Positions 46,751 to 58,979 of a DNA stretch of 64,000 bases are shown here, in pieces. Below the pieces are notes generated by a model. It was not told the origin of the DNA. It was given only the letters and a program-made list of their open reading frames with translations, and searched no databases. This DNA comes from Lumnitzera littorea (Eukaryota > Streptophyta > Magnoliopsida > Myrtales > Combretaceae), in NCBI GenBank assembly GCA_024138015.1, contig JAMXBB010000011.1, positions 35,157,651-35,221,650 of the forward strand. Direction: 5' to 3'. How positions within the stretch are numbered: position 1 is the first letter of the stretch; every line of letters begins with the position of its first letter. The position numbers were made by a program, and so were the translations under genes.

Positions 46751-49700
46751 TTGACCAGTTTCTGACTTTATGATCGACACAACATGTCTAAAGTAACTCA
46801 AAGACAAGTGATTTACAAACACATGACTTGTAATAGACAAAGAGTTTAATGTGAGAGATAAGAATCGTAGATTTGCCATCATCTTTTTGCATACTCATTT
46901 GTACCTAACAACGCATTTATGGTACAATACCACCATCACATTCTAATCCGATACATCTATTTATCTCTTCTTTTACTTCCATGACTAGCATATGGTGTAC
47001 AATTTTGCTAATTACTTCATGATTTGTTCTAACTACTCCATAAGTATTACCTTTTATTTCCATGAATTGCACCAATTTGTTTCAAACATCTTTACACATT
47101 TCCTCACTGCAATATTCTTGACCTTAACTTTATATGTTAGCTAAAATCTTCTTCCTATCGCTTCCAATTTACAACTCTTATAATTTTTTGAGAATTTCTC
47201 TTTTTACTATTTACTCAATTTATTGAGTTTATAGACATTTTCTTAATTCAACTTCTTAATAGCATTACTTTTATTTAGATTTCTCTTTACTAAAACTCAT
47301 CCCTTTCTTGTATCCAAATTCAATCCAAGTCTTTGATCATATTTTAACCTTACCCTTAATTCCTTACTTCTAATTACGTACTTCTACAAACATTTTATAT
47401 ATTAAGAGTACATTATATTCCTATTCTTATCTATTCACACAATGGGTTAAATGTAAGTCCTATAATAACAGTCTTTGACTTTCTTGGTTTAAAGTATCTG
47501 TATTACTTTCCCAAATAAGTTTGCATCTTAACCTTAAACAAGAGGAAGTTTATCTTTAATATCTATCATCAATCTCCGTTTGTTCTCTTTTATTGATCCA
47601 TATATTATTCCTCGTACTATCTTGGAAGTACTTTCCTGAAGCCTATCTCATAGGTTTATCACAGTATTGATCTTTCAAAATTCCTTCACCTTCACATTTT
47701 TCAAAACCTAACTTCTACCTTTCCATTTAAGAGTTGGGCGTATCCTCTTCCAATACTCAAAGAGTCTAGATTCCCTTACTTTAGCTTAATTTATACTATT
47801 CAGTTTTTGATTTAAATCAACTTTTCTTATTCCAAGAATATCATATAGGTTCCACAATGTAGATCCTAATAAGTTTGTCCTTGATATCAACATAATATCT
47901 TTGACAAGTATATTTTCTGTATAAGTTATATAATAAGATGTTGCCTATGTAGAACGTATGCTTGTACTTAATATGAAATTCCAGTTTCTGAACTATCATC
48001 TAAAAATTTATCCCTTATCGATCCAATGCCACCTAGTTCCTAATAATTAATCGTCCATTGACATTCCAGTACTCACAATTCATTTGCATCAAATAAACTC
48101 TATATATACCTATATGATAACGAAGTATTCCCCATAACTTCCTAGTTCCTACCTATTAGTAATCAAGTACAATTCATTACTTGTAAACAATATATCACCA
48201 ACTTTTGTCCCCATAATATAATAGCATCTACATTCTTAAGATGTTACAATATCTCCTAGTTGAAAGATAGTAACAGAAGTTTTCCCTTATCAAATTTCAT
48301 ATTTAAATACTATTCTTTCACAGTCTATCTACTTAAACTGATCTCGATACATCTCATTTGAGTATAATTAATATTAGTCGTAATCATATGCTTCAAATAT
48401 CACTTTACTCCCTCAATTACATATATCAGAGTCCAAACTTTATCACTGAACACTATACTTTAGACCCTAACTTTACATTACAGGATAACTATATTAGAAT
48501 TAAACTTTTATTTTAAAGTCTACACATAAACATCGAAAGATCACATATTCTCTTCCTGCTTATATGGCTTTTAAGTTATAACCTCAGTTAGCTATATACA
48601 GAATCATATCTATATCATTTAAAGAATTGAAATATTTCATAATCTAAACTTTACCCCAACAATTCATGTTGGAACTTAATCATATATTAAGCAAAATCAT
48701 GTCAAAATTAAACCTTTACACGACTAAGATCTGTAAATAAACTTATATATATCAAAAGAACGTATATTCACCTTTTAAATTCCCTATTTCCAATTAGTAT
48801 CATAGAGTAGTTATATGTATAAAATCATATCTTCATTATTTAAAAGAATTGAAATGCGTTAGGGAATATTAGGTACACCATAAAAATTATAACTAATACA
48901 TGCTAAATATGACCAAGTTTCCAGTCTGTAACTTTATCAAAAAGAATCCAATCACTAAAAGTTATTTAGAGTCTTACTAACTATTAACCTTATGGACTTC
49001 TAAACTCTTCAAAAGTTGTTATACTATTTCAATGAAAGTCAACTTCTATACTTGTTTACCTATACATCACCATCTCTAAGTTAGAATCAGAACTTTTAAC
49101 GATCTATGTTGAGATTTCAGTTATAAAACTCCACATACTTCATTATCATTTTCAATATCTTCTTCTACTAAATTCAATTTTCATAACTTACTTCTTTGGT
49201 TCCCTATATAGTCTTCCATTTGAGTCTTGGGAATATTCTTTACCTAAAGTTCTACTTTATCTTCTATTTTATGCTTTCCGATTTGTACGTTTATTTATTT
49301 CATCTTTAGTTCTCAACTTAAATTATTTGTATTAGCAAAAAACATAATCAGACTCTTCCTCAAAATCTTCATTTAGATTCTAGCTAATTATCTCTACAAG
49401 GTTTCTTTTGATTCAATTGATGATCCAAGTTTGTCAAAGTAAAGCTTCTATGCCAACATTCTCTACAATGGAAAGTGTACACAACCAGCTATAGTATAGG
49501 AATGAGATCTCTAATAATATGAGATACTTTTTATTGTCACTTGGTTATGATTTCTACAATAGTTCCTTTCCGACTCTTCAATTGTTGAAACTTATATCAC
49601 TGAAACCATTGCTAATGTAGTCTTCTTAATCAACTAATATCGTTTCTTTAAAACTAGGTTTGTAATATAAACTCCAGCTTCTCCTCCATTATGTTTCATT

Positions 49701-50519
49701 TGACTATGTATTATAAGATAAATCTAACAATATATATCCATCATCTCATATAGAGCATAAATTAATCTTCTAGTTAACCAAATGAATACATATCGGTAAA
49801 TTTTCAAGTTTATCCCATAATCCTTTACTCAATCCTCTGAAGTAGGTTCCATAATATCCTCTGAAGTAGATTAGGTCCTATTTACTATCATGAACTTGAC
49901 AAAATCTACACCGTACATTTCATTTTAATCACAACATACTTCTCATCAACTATTACCAATCTTCCTTGAGCTTTTCAACATATAGCTCATTCAATTCTAT
50001 AAATAATGTAATAACACAACAAATAATTTATTATCACTTGACTCTATGGTTCTTAATAACTCATCAATCTTTACATTCATTCTAATGAGAGCATGAAAAT
50101 CAATTGTTTAAACTTAATGATTACCATTTAAATACGTGATATAATCATAAGGACTAAACCTACCTTTACTAACTAAGATTCACCAATTGCTCCTATATTA
50201 TTCAAAACCCTACCATTTTGACCTCTTCTAACAATAATGTTAGAAATTCTATAATTGAAATCATTATAATCATAACCTCCTTAATTATTGAATATCTTTT
50301 TTCCCCATAGCAATAATAATAATATAAATTTCCATTCATCCTTTAGTATTCCCAGTCACCCAACATCTACAAGATGATTCACTGAATACATATATACATT
50401 TTATATAATTTCACCAGAAATATATAATAGTATTCAATTAGTTCATCTTAAGACAACTCCTACAATTGAACCTTAAAATCTATAAGCTCTTCACCATCTA
50501 TTATTATCACTAAGAAAAG
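46751..50519. other. Unrecognised AT-rich interior of the long-LTR element
   Basis: 3.8 kb with a marked strand bias (the plus strand is poor in G). It may be old minus-strand coding sequence: pieces such as VQFMEIKGNTYGVVRTNHEV (about 46980-47080) read open for some length, but I see no RT, integrase, protease or gag signature. No open frame of 60 or more codons was listed here on either strand. It could be decayed gag/leader of the host element or an unrelated insertion. Confidence 0.4.
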
Positions 50520-52288
50520 TAAGCTTTATAAATCATATGAAATACAAAATCTTAATTTTTAACGAAAAGTTTCAAAAATTAAATTAATCTGAAAATAGGA
50601 AACGATTAGTAAAGGATTTATAAAATTTCACATGTTTATAGAGCATAGTATCAATATTCATAGTTGAAAACTAAAGGGTTACCAGTGAAGGTCCTATTAG
50701 TTTCCCTACAAATTAGTAAAACCAACAAATAAATAACAATTTAACCCATTAGTCTTGAATCTAACTCCCTGACCCCGTTCTCTAATATTTTAGAACTTGA
50801 AGTAGTACTGGTGAATCTTTTAGGGAACTTGCAAAATAGCTATAGGAGAACGAGTAATAGCTTACTCAATAAGTAAGATGGAGGCAATAGCACATATTTG
50901 ATATAGAGCAACCAGGTTTTCAAGTACTTTAGTTAGGTGCTATACATATATAAGCAAGTGCCATTGCACAACGTTGCCCAATCCATCGTGAGATTAGAGA
51001 AATTGCACCTGCTCTAATTTAGGTTAAGGAGTTTGACATCTTATACATGAATTGGAACCAAACTAAGGCTTATGCAACAAAGAACGTGCTCTGCCCAAGA
51101 CTTTACTTTGAACTACGATCTCCAACCTTGTTACGACCTCCTTTTCTATCACTTAGTTCGATCATTTCAGTTATCCTCATTGAAGGGTCTATGTTTGGCC
51201 CAAGAATCCTAGTTATTTCCCCTAGTGGGTTCCGATGCATGTCCAGTTAGTAGTTAAGTTGAGTTTATGTTAGATTACTTTTAGGGTGGTTAACCAATTT
51301 CAGACGGTCCAAAGTAAGTAATATCATAAAGCAATCAATAGATAAGTCCAGCACTCAAAATAGCACATCCACATTTAAGCACATACGTTACATATGCATA
51401 GGCAACTAACTTACAATTACAAACAAGACATATATTAAGGGCTTCCAATATTCTTAAACAATACTTCTAAGTGCAATGAAGTACTAATCCCACGTACTTG
51501 GAACTCAGTTGCTTACTAACTAAGCTTGTTAACTTGTCCTTATTGGTGATCCCTCGATATTTATCTCAATTTGGTACTTTAATTTGCGTGGAAATTATGA
51601 AATATTACTAATTTATGTATCTATATAAGAATTACATTAGTTAGTTGCTAGTTTATTATCTTATGCCTTAAGTATTGAAAGTTTAATACAATGCTATAAG
51701 TATATTTTACCTTTATTACTTTTTGAGCTACGTCTTAAGTTAACGCACCCTTGGTATATTCAACTAAAGAAGCTTTTAAGTTAGCTTTTGAACCATGCTT
51801 CTGAACCACAATGGTATTAAAGTTCATAGTAGATTCAACCTATGAGTCAATCTTAAAGGTTGGTAAATACTCAAGATTTTTCAATAAACACCCTCTAATA
51901 TATCTTTTGAGGTTTTACATATCTATAGCTATCCCAAATATTCTCTCTAAGTTACCTTCTAAATGAGCTGTTGAGTCTCCAAGAAATTGAATTTCTTAAT
52001 AGAAGACCCTCTAAGCTATCTTTTGAGTTTAGTCAACTTCATAATTTCAAGGAATTTACCATCTAAACTTTCATCTGAGATCAGTAACTTATAATTGTCA
52101 AAATCGCAATTTTGCTCATGTGATTATACAAATTTATGATTTTAAGGGGCTTTTCCGAGTTTACTTATAAGCCAAATCGTTTTCTTATAAAAACTTATGT
52201 TTTTAATTTATTTTATATGTTAAACTTAGTAAAAACTTACATTTTTAATCGAGTTTATTGATTCTATATCTTTCAGTTGAATGAGCCA

Positions 52289-52330
<42 letters not shown>

Positions 52331-54476
52331 TTCTATTAGCTTATTGACTATTAGGTAAATCATCTTCCCTTTCTTATTCCAATTATTTTCCTCTTTTCTC
52401 TCTCTTAGTTAATTATTTAATATTCATATCCTTCACTTAGGTTTTAACTCTAATAGAAAAGTTTATTAGAGAAACTATATAGTTAAGTTTATACTATTTT
52501 TAACTCAAAATGAGTTGAAACATTTAGTTTTCTTTTAATTTATCACTTTTCTCAAACAAAATAATAGGAAAAAAAATTAGTTTTGACTCTACTTCTCCTT
52601 CTTCATAAATGTTAGATAATGGATTAAGAATTTTTTTTTATGGAAAAAGAACTTAGTTTCTTTATTTCTTTATTCCATCATGTATTTCGTGTATTTTATA
52701 ACTACAATAAATATATCTATAGCCTTTTGAAAGCTATTTTACACAGATTGTAAAAATGTACATTTTTATGTTTCGATTTTGTAGACTCTCTAATGATTCT
52801 AGGTAAAATCATGAGTTTGATAATCTTGCAGCAATTTCAAAGTTCTTAAGAATATTTCCTTTAACTTAGTCTTTGAGGTTCTTCTGTTTTACCATTAACT
52901 CATAATTTTGTCTTTGATTTAACTTCTGAGTGAATATTTAGTAGAATATTTACCCTTAACTTCCTCTAAGTTATCCCTTGCTTTTAACCAATATCCTATA
53001 ATTAGTTAATTTACTCACTTTTCTTTCAAGTTACAATAATGAGGTCAATTTAAAATTGTAAATAACACTTCAAACAATCTTTCTTAGCTTCATTACTTCT
53101 CAACTCCTTACACATTATATTAGTTCATCAATTCATCAAATCCAACAAAATAACCAAGTTACTAACTTCACTTTTAAAAACTAAATTGCAATTTTCTATA
53201 ACTTCTTACTTCACTACTCAATTCAACTACTCTAGAATAGTTTAAATACTTCAATAATTAATCAAGCTTAGAATCTAAGTGAGGTTCTTAGGAGAAATAT
53301 GTTATTTTTTTCTACTAAAAACACTATTTAATATATGTTTAGGACTCAAAATTCAAATAAAAATTTAGAAAATAGTTCTACAAAAAAATTTTACATAGAA
53401 ATTCAATATTGGTTTAGGATAGTTTATATTAATATTTTAAGTGGAAACTACATCATTAGCCTTATTTATTTTAATATAAAAAATTGTTTAATTTTATCGA
53501 TTTCTTAAGAATGTATATTGTAGTTACTAAATTTGTACTGAATAATATTTTTCCTAAATTCTACACATAAAAACATATGTGAGTAAATTTTTTCATAATT
53601 TTTTTAGCATATTTTTTTTTTATTTTTTAAAAATTTTGTAAATTTAGCACCCACAATAGCTCTTACCTTGTCAGTAGCTTTAATCACTGACTGCTCCTTA
53701 TGGTGGGGTAGTCAGTTGGCCTCCAGCTCCTCCTTATGCCAATGACTCGCTGAATTACCCAAACTATACATCGATTTTACAATTTTTTCATAGTTTTCTT
53801 TTTTGATTACTTTAACTCTAATTTTTCTTGGATTATCACTCGCATGTATGGGATGTTGGAGAGTGTTTTTGAATTTTTCCACAATTGTGAAGTATTGAAA
53901 TGGATTTTTTTTTTCTCTCCTCACAATTCTAAGCTTAAGTAGTAATTTTCTTTGCATGCAAATTCAATATCCAAATACCAACAACTATCCATCTTAATCC
54001 ATACGCCCTATTAAGATGTAATCTAATTGCCTTAAGTGTCCTTATGATTTTTTTTAATTAATTTACATGAATTTACTTAGCTTAATTTGGGTTAAAAATG
54101 CAATTATTCAAGTATTTTAATTAGTTTTGGTTACATGCATATATATATATATATATAAATTACAATATGTGTATATTTTTTACATGTTATTTGATGTCAT
54201 GTAATATTTTTATTATATATCTAATTTATCTCTAAATACTTACTAGCTATCGGAGTCTATTTTATGTTATTACAATAAATATTACTTATATAGTTAAATT
54301 ACACTAACTTAACTATATTGTTATTATTTTATTATATTTTTAATATTCAAGTCCACAGAGTCTTATTGACTAATGTTTCAAACTCACTCGTAAATTTTGA
54401 AATCAATCAGGTTAATTTTACCGATGTTCTAAATTATCTACTCAAAGTAGTTAATTGGAAATGTCGGTTTCTTACA
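50520..54476 (-). repeat. Long LTR copy E (5' LTR by sense), inner end missing
   Basis: Collinear with copy D from 50520 (matching 39163) to the end at 54476. The last roughly 230 bp that should adjoin the primer site are absent, replaced by unrelated DNA. A 738-bp insertion at 52091-52828 is missing from copy D. The frame at 51047-51250 and the frame at 53712-53957 are LTR sequence. Confidence 0.82.
52082..52837. mobile_element. Mutator-like non-autonomous element in LTR copy E
   Basis: The element spans 52091-52828 (738 bp), flanked by CAGTAACTT (52082-52090) and CAGCAATTT (52829-52837), a 9-bp duplication with two mismatches. Copy D carries the empty site (CAACAACTT followed by CAAAGTTC, near 40725). 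Ends are inverted: ATAATTGTCAAAATC at the left, and CAAGATTATCAAACTC when the right end is read in complement, with similarity over about 40 bp. No transposase. A TA microsatellite lies at about 52289-52326. A 9-bp duplication and such ends fit a MULE-derived MITE. Confidence 0.82.
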
Positions 54477-54481
54477 CCCAC

Positions 54482-55170
54482 TCAAAACAAGAAATTTTTG
54501 TGCTCTTTCTTTGATTGGCTCATGGAAGGCATCGGATAAGGATGACCTCCATGCTTTTTTGTTTTTTTTTTCAAAGAAATGTTGGGACTTTATTAGGAAT
54601 CTGTTGAAAAGTTGTTGGTCAATATCTTTAATTATCAGCATATTCTATACCAACTCGCTCAGACTCAAATCTGCTCGACTCCCAAGAATGAAATTGCTAG
54701 TCATACCTTATACAAGTTGGTGACTAAGATTTTGGTCAAAATATATAGGCCTGATGTAGATAATTTAATCCACTTAGTTTAGGTAAGTATTATAATTGGT
54801 TGAAAAGCGGGTGATCATATGTTTTTCGTTAATGAAATCCTTTGTAGTTATCATTGGAAGAAAGATAAGTAAGGCTGTGCTAATCAAGCCTGACCAAGCA
54901 AAAGCTTTTGACTCCTTGAGATTTTATATTTTGTTCTACAATCTCTCCCCTTTATTTCTAAAGAATTACATGAAAGCAAGGTTTCAGTTCAAAAATAAAA
55001 TTATGTCATTCCTGGCCATGGCGGGACTTCTAACTTTTGGCATGATCTAAACTTTTTGATTCCAGGCCCTGTAAACATAAATGTGGAAAAAGTTGGAAGT
55101 CCAAAACTGAATGGGATGGCAACAAGAGAGGTTTTTGTAAACATAAATGGAGTTAGTAGTTATTGATAGA
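54482..55170 (+). pseudogene. LINE ORF2 fragment 3: RT pieces and C-terminal block
   Basis: Resumes the LINE after the 15.5-kb insertion: LKTRNFCALSLIGSWKASDK and DLHAF match the plant L1 RT entry (ALFSIGSWKAPGxDGLHAF). TLYKLVTKILVK, GDHMFFVNEIL and a decayed KxDMSKAYD block (about 54890) follow in changing frames. Most of the RT palm is then missing, and at about 55010-55160 the C-terminal segment GGTSNFWHDLNFLIPGPVNI appears. No poly-A end is seen. Confidence 0.77.
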
Positions 55171-55613
55171 TATGTTTTTGATTAAAGAGTAATGTATGAC
55201 GACTTGGGATACCATTCTTCAATTAAGGATATTCATGATGTAATTTTACATCCCTTATATGATGAAGAGCAAAACTGGCCCAGGATTTGCAATTCGGTAT
55301 TAATAACCCAGAAACAAAATACAAAGAGCACCAGGATATTTGCAAACACGATGTATAATGGAACACAAAGCACCGTTGAAAATTATGAAATTAGAAGCCG
55401 ATCTGCTCGGCTGGGCCGGGCCAATCTCTGAAACAACCCAGAATGAAACTACCATTTTACCCATACTGGCCGTTAAAAATAACCCAATTAATAAAAAGGA
55501 AAATACCACGAAGAAACTTTCCGCTGAAAAACTTAAAACGAACAAGAAGTCAGTTGTATCAGCTCGCTCGATCACTAGAAGTGAGAGAAAGAGAGAGAGT
55601 TACACCGGCGAAG
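55171..55613 (+). promoter_or_regulatory. Upstream region of TRAPPC2L with Site II (TGGGCC) motifs
   Basis: The 440 bp between the LINE remnant and the start codon are more GC-rich near the gene. TGGGCC occurs at 55412-55417 with GGGCC and a CCAAT pentamer overlapping just after (55418-55425), and GGCCCA (the same motif on the other strand) at 55277-55282. Such Site II motifs bind TCP factors and are common in plant housekeeping promoters. A GA-rich stretch (55578-55600) fits a 5' UTR. No clear TATA box at the right distance. Confidence 0.5.
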
Positions 55614-58600
55614 ATGATCGTGTGCGTCGCCGTCGTCGGTCATCAGGTGCAAGCCTTCTTCCAGAGCACAATAATTCATTCTACTTACTAATTCATTTTA
55701 GTTTCTTCGAATCTAACATTTAATTCCGGAATCAGAACAATCCACTCTACATACAGAGCTTCACGGAAGCTGACGATGCCTTAAAACTTCACCACGTAGT
55801 TCATTGCTCTCTTGACGTCGTCGATGAGCGAGGTACTTTTTCTATTCATATTTGTTATTTCGATATCACTTTGCAATTTGTTAAGGTTTGTTTATTTGAT
55901 TGGCAATCGTACGAGTTTAATTTTAATTCCATTGGAGATGGTTTGAGATCTTTTTTTCATTTAGGGCATCTAATTTTGGATGAAATGTAAACAATATTTG
56001 ATTCTTAGTCACAAGGATTGATCTGAAATACATTGCCTATTGCTTAACCAATTCATAATTTGGAATTAAGATCCTGTTTGAGAATCGATGTTTAATTGGA
56101 TTAATTAGCTCTGATTCGCGTTTTAGGTTCCTTAGTTTTGCAGAAAACTTTCTCCATACATTCTCTTATTTGATCTTTACAATTGTGAACACCATTATCA
56201 TAGTAGTTGTTCGAGGCTATAGTGGCAGCCTCAGGCAGTAATGGTGGCTAACTGTTATTGAAATGTGAAAGGAAAATCAAGAAAATAATTTTCACCTTTC
56301 AGGCTAAGAAGTGCATTCTCTTGATCATTAAAGGGGAATTCAGGGGTGCTTTTAATCCTAAAGCAAGCTGCGAGGATAAATTTGTGTGGAAAGCTAAACC
56401 AGTGAAGCAACTGACTATAAAGAAGGCTTATGCTTCCCTTAGGCAGCATGGAAATAGTGTACATTGGCACTGGTTTGGGTGGAACAAGAAGCTTGCACCC
56501 AGATACTCCTTTTTTTTAAGGATTGTAGCACAAGAAAGGCTATTGACACTTGATAAATTGATGTTTTGGAGAGTAGTCTCACAAAATTGTTGTTGTTTAT
56601 GTAATAGAGAAGAGGAATCGCTCTGTCACATTTTTCTAGTGTTCCTTTGTGTTGGAGATTTGAGCTGCCTTGGAAAACTCTCTCCAAGATTTTGGGGTTT
56701 TACCTTTTACCGCAACTGGCATTGCAGATTTTTTTTACTAGGGTTGGACCTCAGTTGTCTCAGAAATGGAAGCTTATTGCGAGTTTTCTGGTCTATTATG
56801 TTTGGAAAGCAAGGAACGGGAGAAGACTTTGTCCAAACAGTTGGACTTCTTTGGATGTGTCCCAAACCATTCTCTCTTGCTTTTATGCTTGTGTTAGCTC
56901 TCTTTCATTGTTTTGCCAAGATCTCGCTCTTAGCACCTTTTGGTTTTTTTGTTAGGTGTTATGCTCAAGTCCTTAGGTCTCTTGTGAGAACCTTTTTTTA
57001 TAGTGATGTTTTTCTTTGGGTACCACCTTTCCTTTTGTGGGTGTTGCCCATTTTGTACCTTCGTCATTTTTTTCTCTTATAAATACAAATATCTGACATT
57101 TCATAACCCCACACACCCCCTCACCCCCCAACCCAAAAAAAAAAAATCCAGTAGTATATTGTAACGACCATAGTAAACCTACTAAGTTTGTGGAAAATGC
57201 TTTTAGCGGAACAATTGCACTGTTGTGAGAAAATTTTTCAATTTCATGAGATGAAAAATATATTCATCAATGGAAGAGATCTTTCAGTACAGGGATAATG
57301 TTCAAATACAAATGATAAAAAGTAATTTCTCTATGAAGAATATCGGAAATTATTCTACTTTACTCATTATCAGTTTCAATATGGGCACTACCTGGTATAA
57401 GGCATAGACTCGCAAAACATTGAAATTACCTTCTGTTGCTTCAAATTGAACTGTTAGCATGGCTCTAGATCATTGTCATAATATTGAAGATGAATACTAG
57501 ATTATGCTAAATAGTAAACATCGAATAAAAGGAAAAATAATCCCTGGAAAGAAATGTAGTCTTATTTATGTTTTATTATTATTATATTTTTTTGTGTAAG
57601 CAAATCTTTTTCATTGTTTGTTTATATTTTATGTGCAGTGATAAGGTTAATTTTGCATTCTGTTCTATTAAATAGTGTTTTCAACAATTTTCTGTTAGTT
57701 TCTAAGATGAGTCTTTGGATAGGATTGTAAATCCTTACTTGGGTTGTAATTTTTGGTGTTTGTTTATGAATTCATGCAGTGAACAATCCTAAGAAGTCTG
57801 GACCAATGTTGAATGAGACATTTCTTGGCCTGTTATATCCAACTGAAAATTACAAAGTGTAAGTCTGATGGCCTGTATATGTGAATTACATGAAGGAAAA
57901 TGGTTTATGCTCATATTCTAGATGAATTTAACCGTCGGTGATTATACCTGCAGGTATGGGTATTTGACTAATACAAAGGTGAAGTTCATCTTGGTAACTA
58001 CAGATTTGGATGTAAAAGACGCCGATGTTAGAAATGTAAGTAGTACACTGGAAAAGTTTTTTAATTACATGGTGGAAAGAAAAAGTGAAATGCATCAATG
58101 TCAGTAACTTTTCATTACCTTTCTGAAACCCGGAAGCTTTATGCAGTTGAAGGATAAAGTGCAATGATGGTAGAGGATCTAGCTTTTATCTTTTCTCACA
58201 TAACCCTTCACCATCATTGTGCCTTTGTAAACCATTAATTGTTGCCTCTTCAATTTTTTAATGGAGTAACATCACTTTGAGGTTTTAAAAATGTTTAAAA
58301 CCAATTGGCAGTAAAGCCTCTGACATTTGTCTGAGTCCACAAGGAAGTGTCAGCAGAGGATGGTCCATCCATTATTGTTGTTAAGTCTGTGATGTGCCCC
58401 AATGTCTGGGGTTAGTTATTGGGGCAAGCTGTGAATGCAGCAAATATCTGGATAGTTCAGGATGACAAGTTTGATGGAGATTGGATAAGAGAACCTTAAG
58501 ACCACTTAAATTCCAAGATGTCTATATTGAGTGGAAAATTGATTTAGTTGGTTGAGAGTAAAGGACTATCATTGAGGCAAGGTGATGATGATATGTTACT

Positions 58601-58979
58601 TGAATTCATGTGTGTATGTAGTGCCTAGGGAGTAAGGTTTCCCTTCTATGTGGCTCTTTGATTTTAACATCAAGTTGCTCTTTTTTTCTTTTTTTTTCTT
58701 TTTAATCGGATGTGACGATTTCTGTTTGATCATTGCCTCAACTTATCCTGATCAGTATTTTACTGTTTTCTGGGGGAACATTTTGTGGTCAAGATCTCCT
58801 TTTGGTACTAACAAAACTTAGTGAAATTGTCTGAGCAGTTTTTTAGGAGGTTTCATGCAGCATATGTGGATGCAGTATCAAATCCTTTTCACGTGCCAGG
58901 GAAGAAGATAACATCTAGAACGTTTGCAGAGAGAGTAAGCACCATTGTCAAGGCATTTGGATTGAGTTCTGCAGGATAA
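55614..58979 (+). CDS. TRAPPC2L: TRAPPC2-like subunit of the TRAPP vesicle-tethering complex (5 exons, 143 aa)
   Basis: Exons 55614-55646, 55736-55832, 57780-57858, 57954-58035 and 58839-58979; all introns are GT-AG and phases join without error. The 143-residue product starts MIVCVAVVGHQNNPLYIQSF, contains LHHVVHCSLDVVDER, FLGLLYPTENYKVYGYLTNT and KVKFILVTTDLDVKDADVRN, and ends FGLSSAG. This is the whole length of the plant TRAPPC2L family (longin-like fold). Family knowledge: a conserved small TRAPP subunit that helps tether vesicles and activate Rab GTPases at the Golgi. No transmembrane segment or signal peptide. Intron 2 (1947 bp) holds a sense-strand LINE fragment. The gene converges with the monooxygenase gene, whose stop lies 1015 bp away. 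Everything needed for function looks intact. Confidence 0.93.
56258..57146 (+). mobile_element. 5'-truncated LINE in TRAPPC2L intron 2
   Basis: The frame from 56258 encodes EDKFVWKAKPVKQLTIKKAY, WHWFGWNKKLAPRYSFFLRI and VSQNCCCLCNREEESLCHIF: the zf-RVT zinc-binding domain at the C-terminus of plant L1 ORF2. A frameshift near 56640 moves the rest (LIASFLVYYVWKARNGR) to another frame. It ends with a C-rich tail and A12 (57135-57146). Left edge and target duplication were not found. It is a separate insertion from the LINE at 34240-55170. It lies in the gene's sense direction. Confidence 0.85.

Larger units (their letters stand above)
38929..54481 (-). mobile_element. Long-LTR retrotransposon inserted in the LINE
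   Basis: Long LTRs at 38934-42375 (copy D) and 50520-54476 (copy E) bound an 8.1-kb interior. The LINE reading is interrupted exactly here, and TGCAC (38929-38933) and CCCAC (54477-54481) are a diverged 5-bp duplication; joining across one copy restores L-L-N-A-L-K-T-R-N. The minus strand carries a purine tract just before copy D, so the element is minus-sense like its relatives. The interior holds a third gypsy copy (42490-46750) and unrecognised sequence (46751-50519). No gag or pol clearly belonging to this element was found. Confidence 0.78.

Noticed and set aside
55300..55723. Overlapping frames of 91 and 127 codons around the TRAPPC2L start
   Set aside because: The 127-codon frame reads through exon 1 in the wrong frame; the true start at 55614 gives a protein conserved from its first residue.
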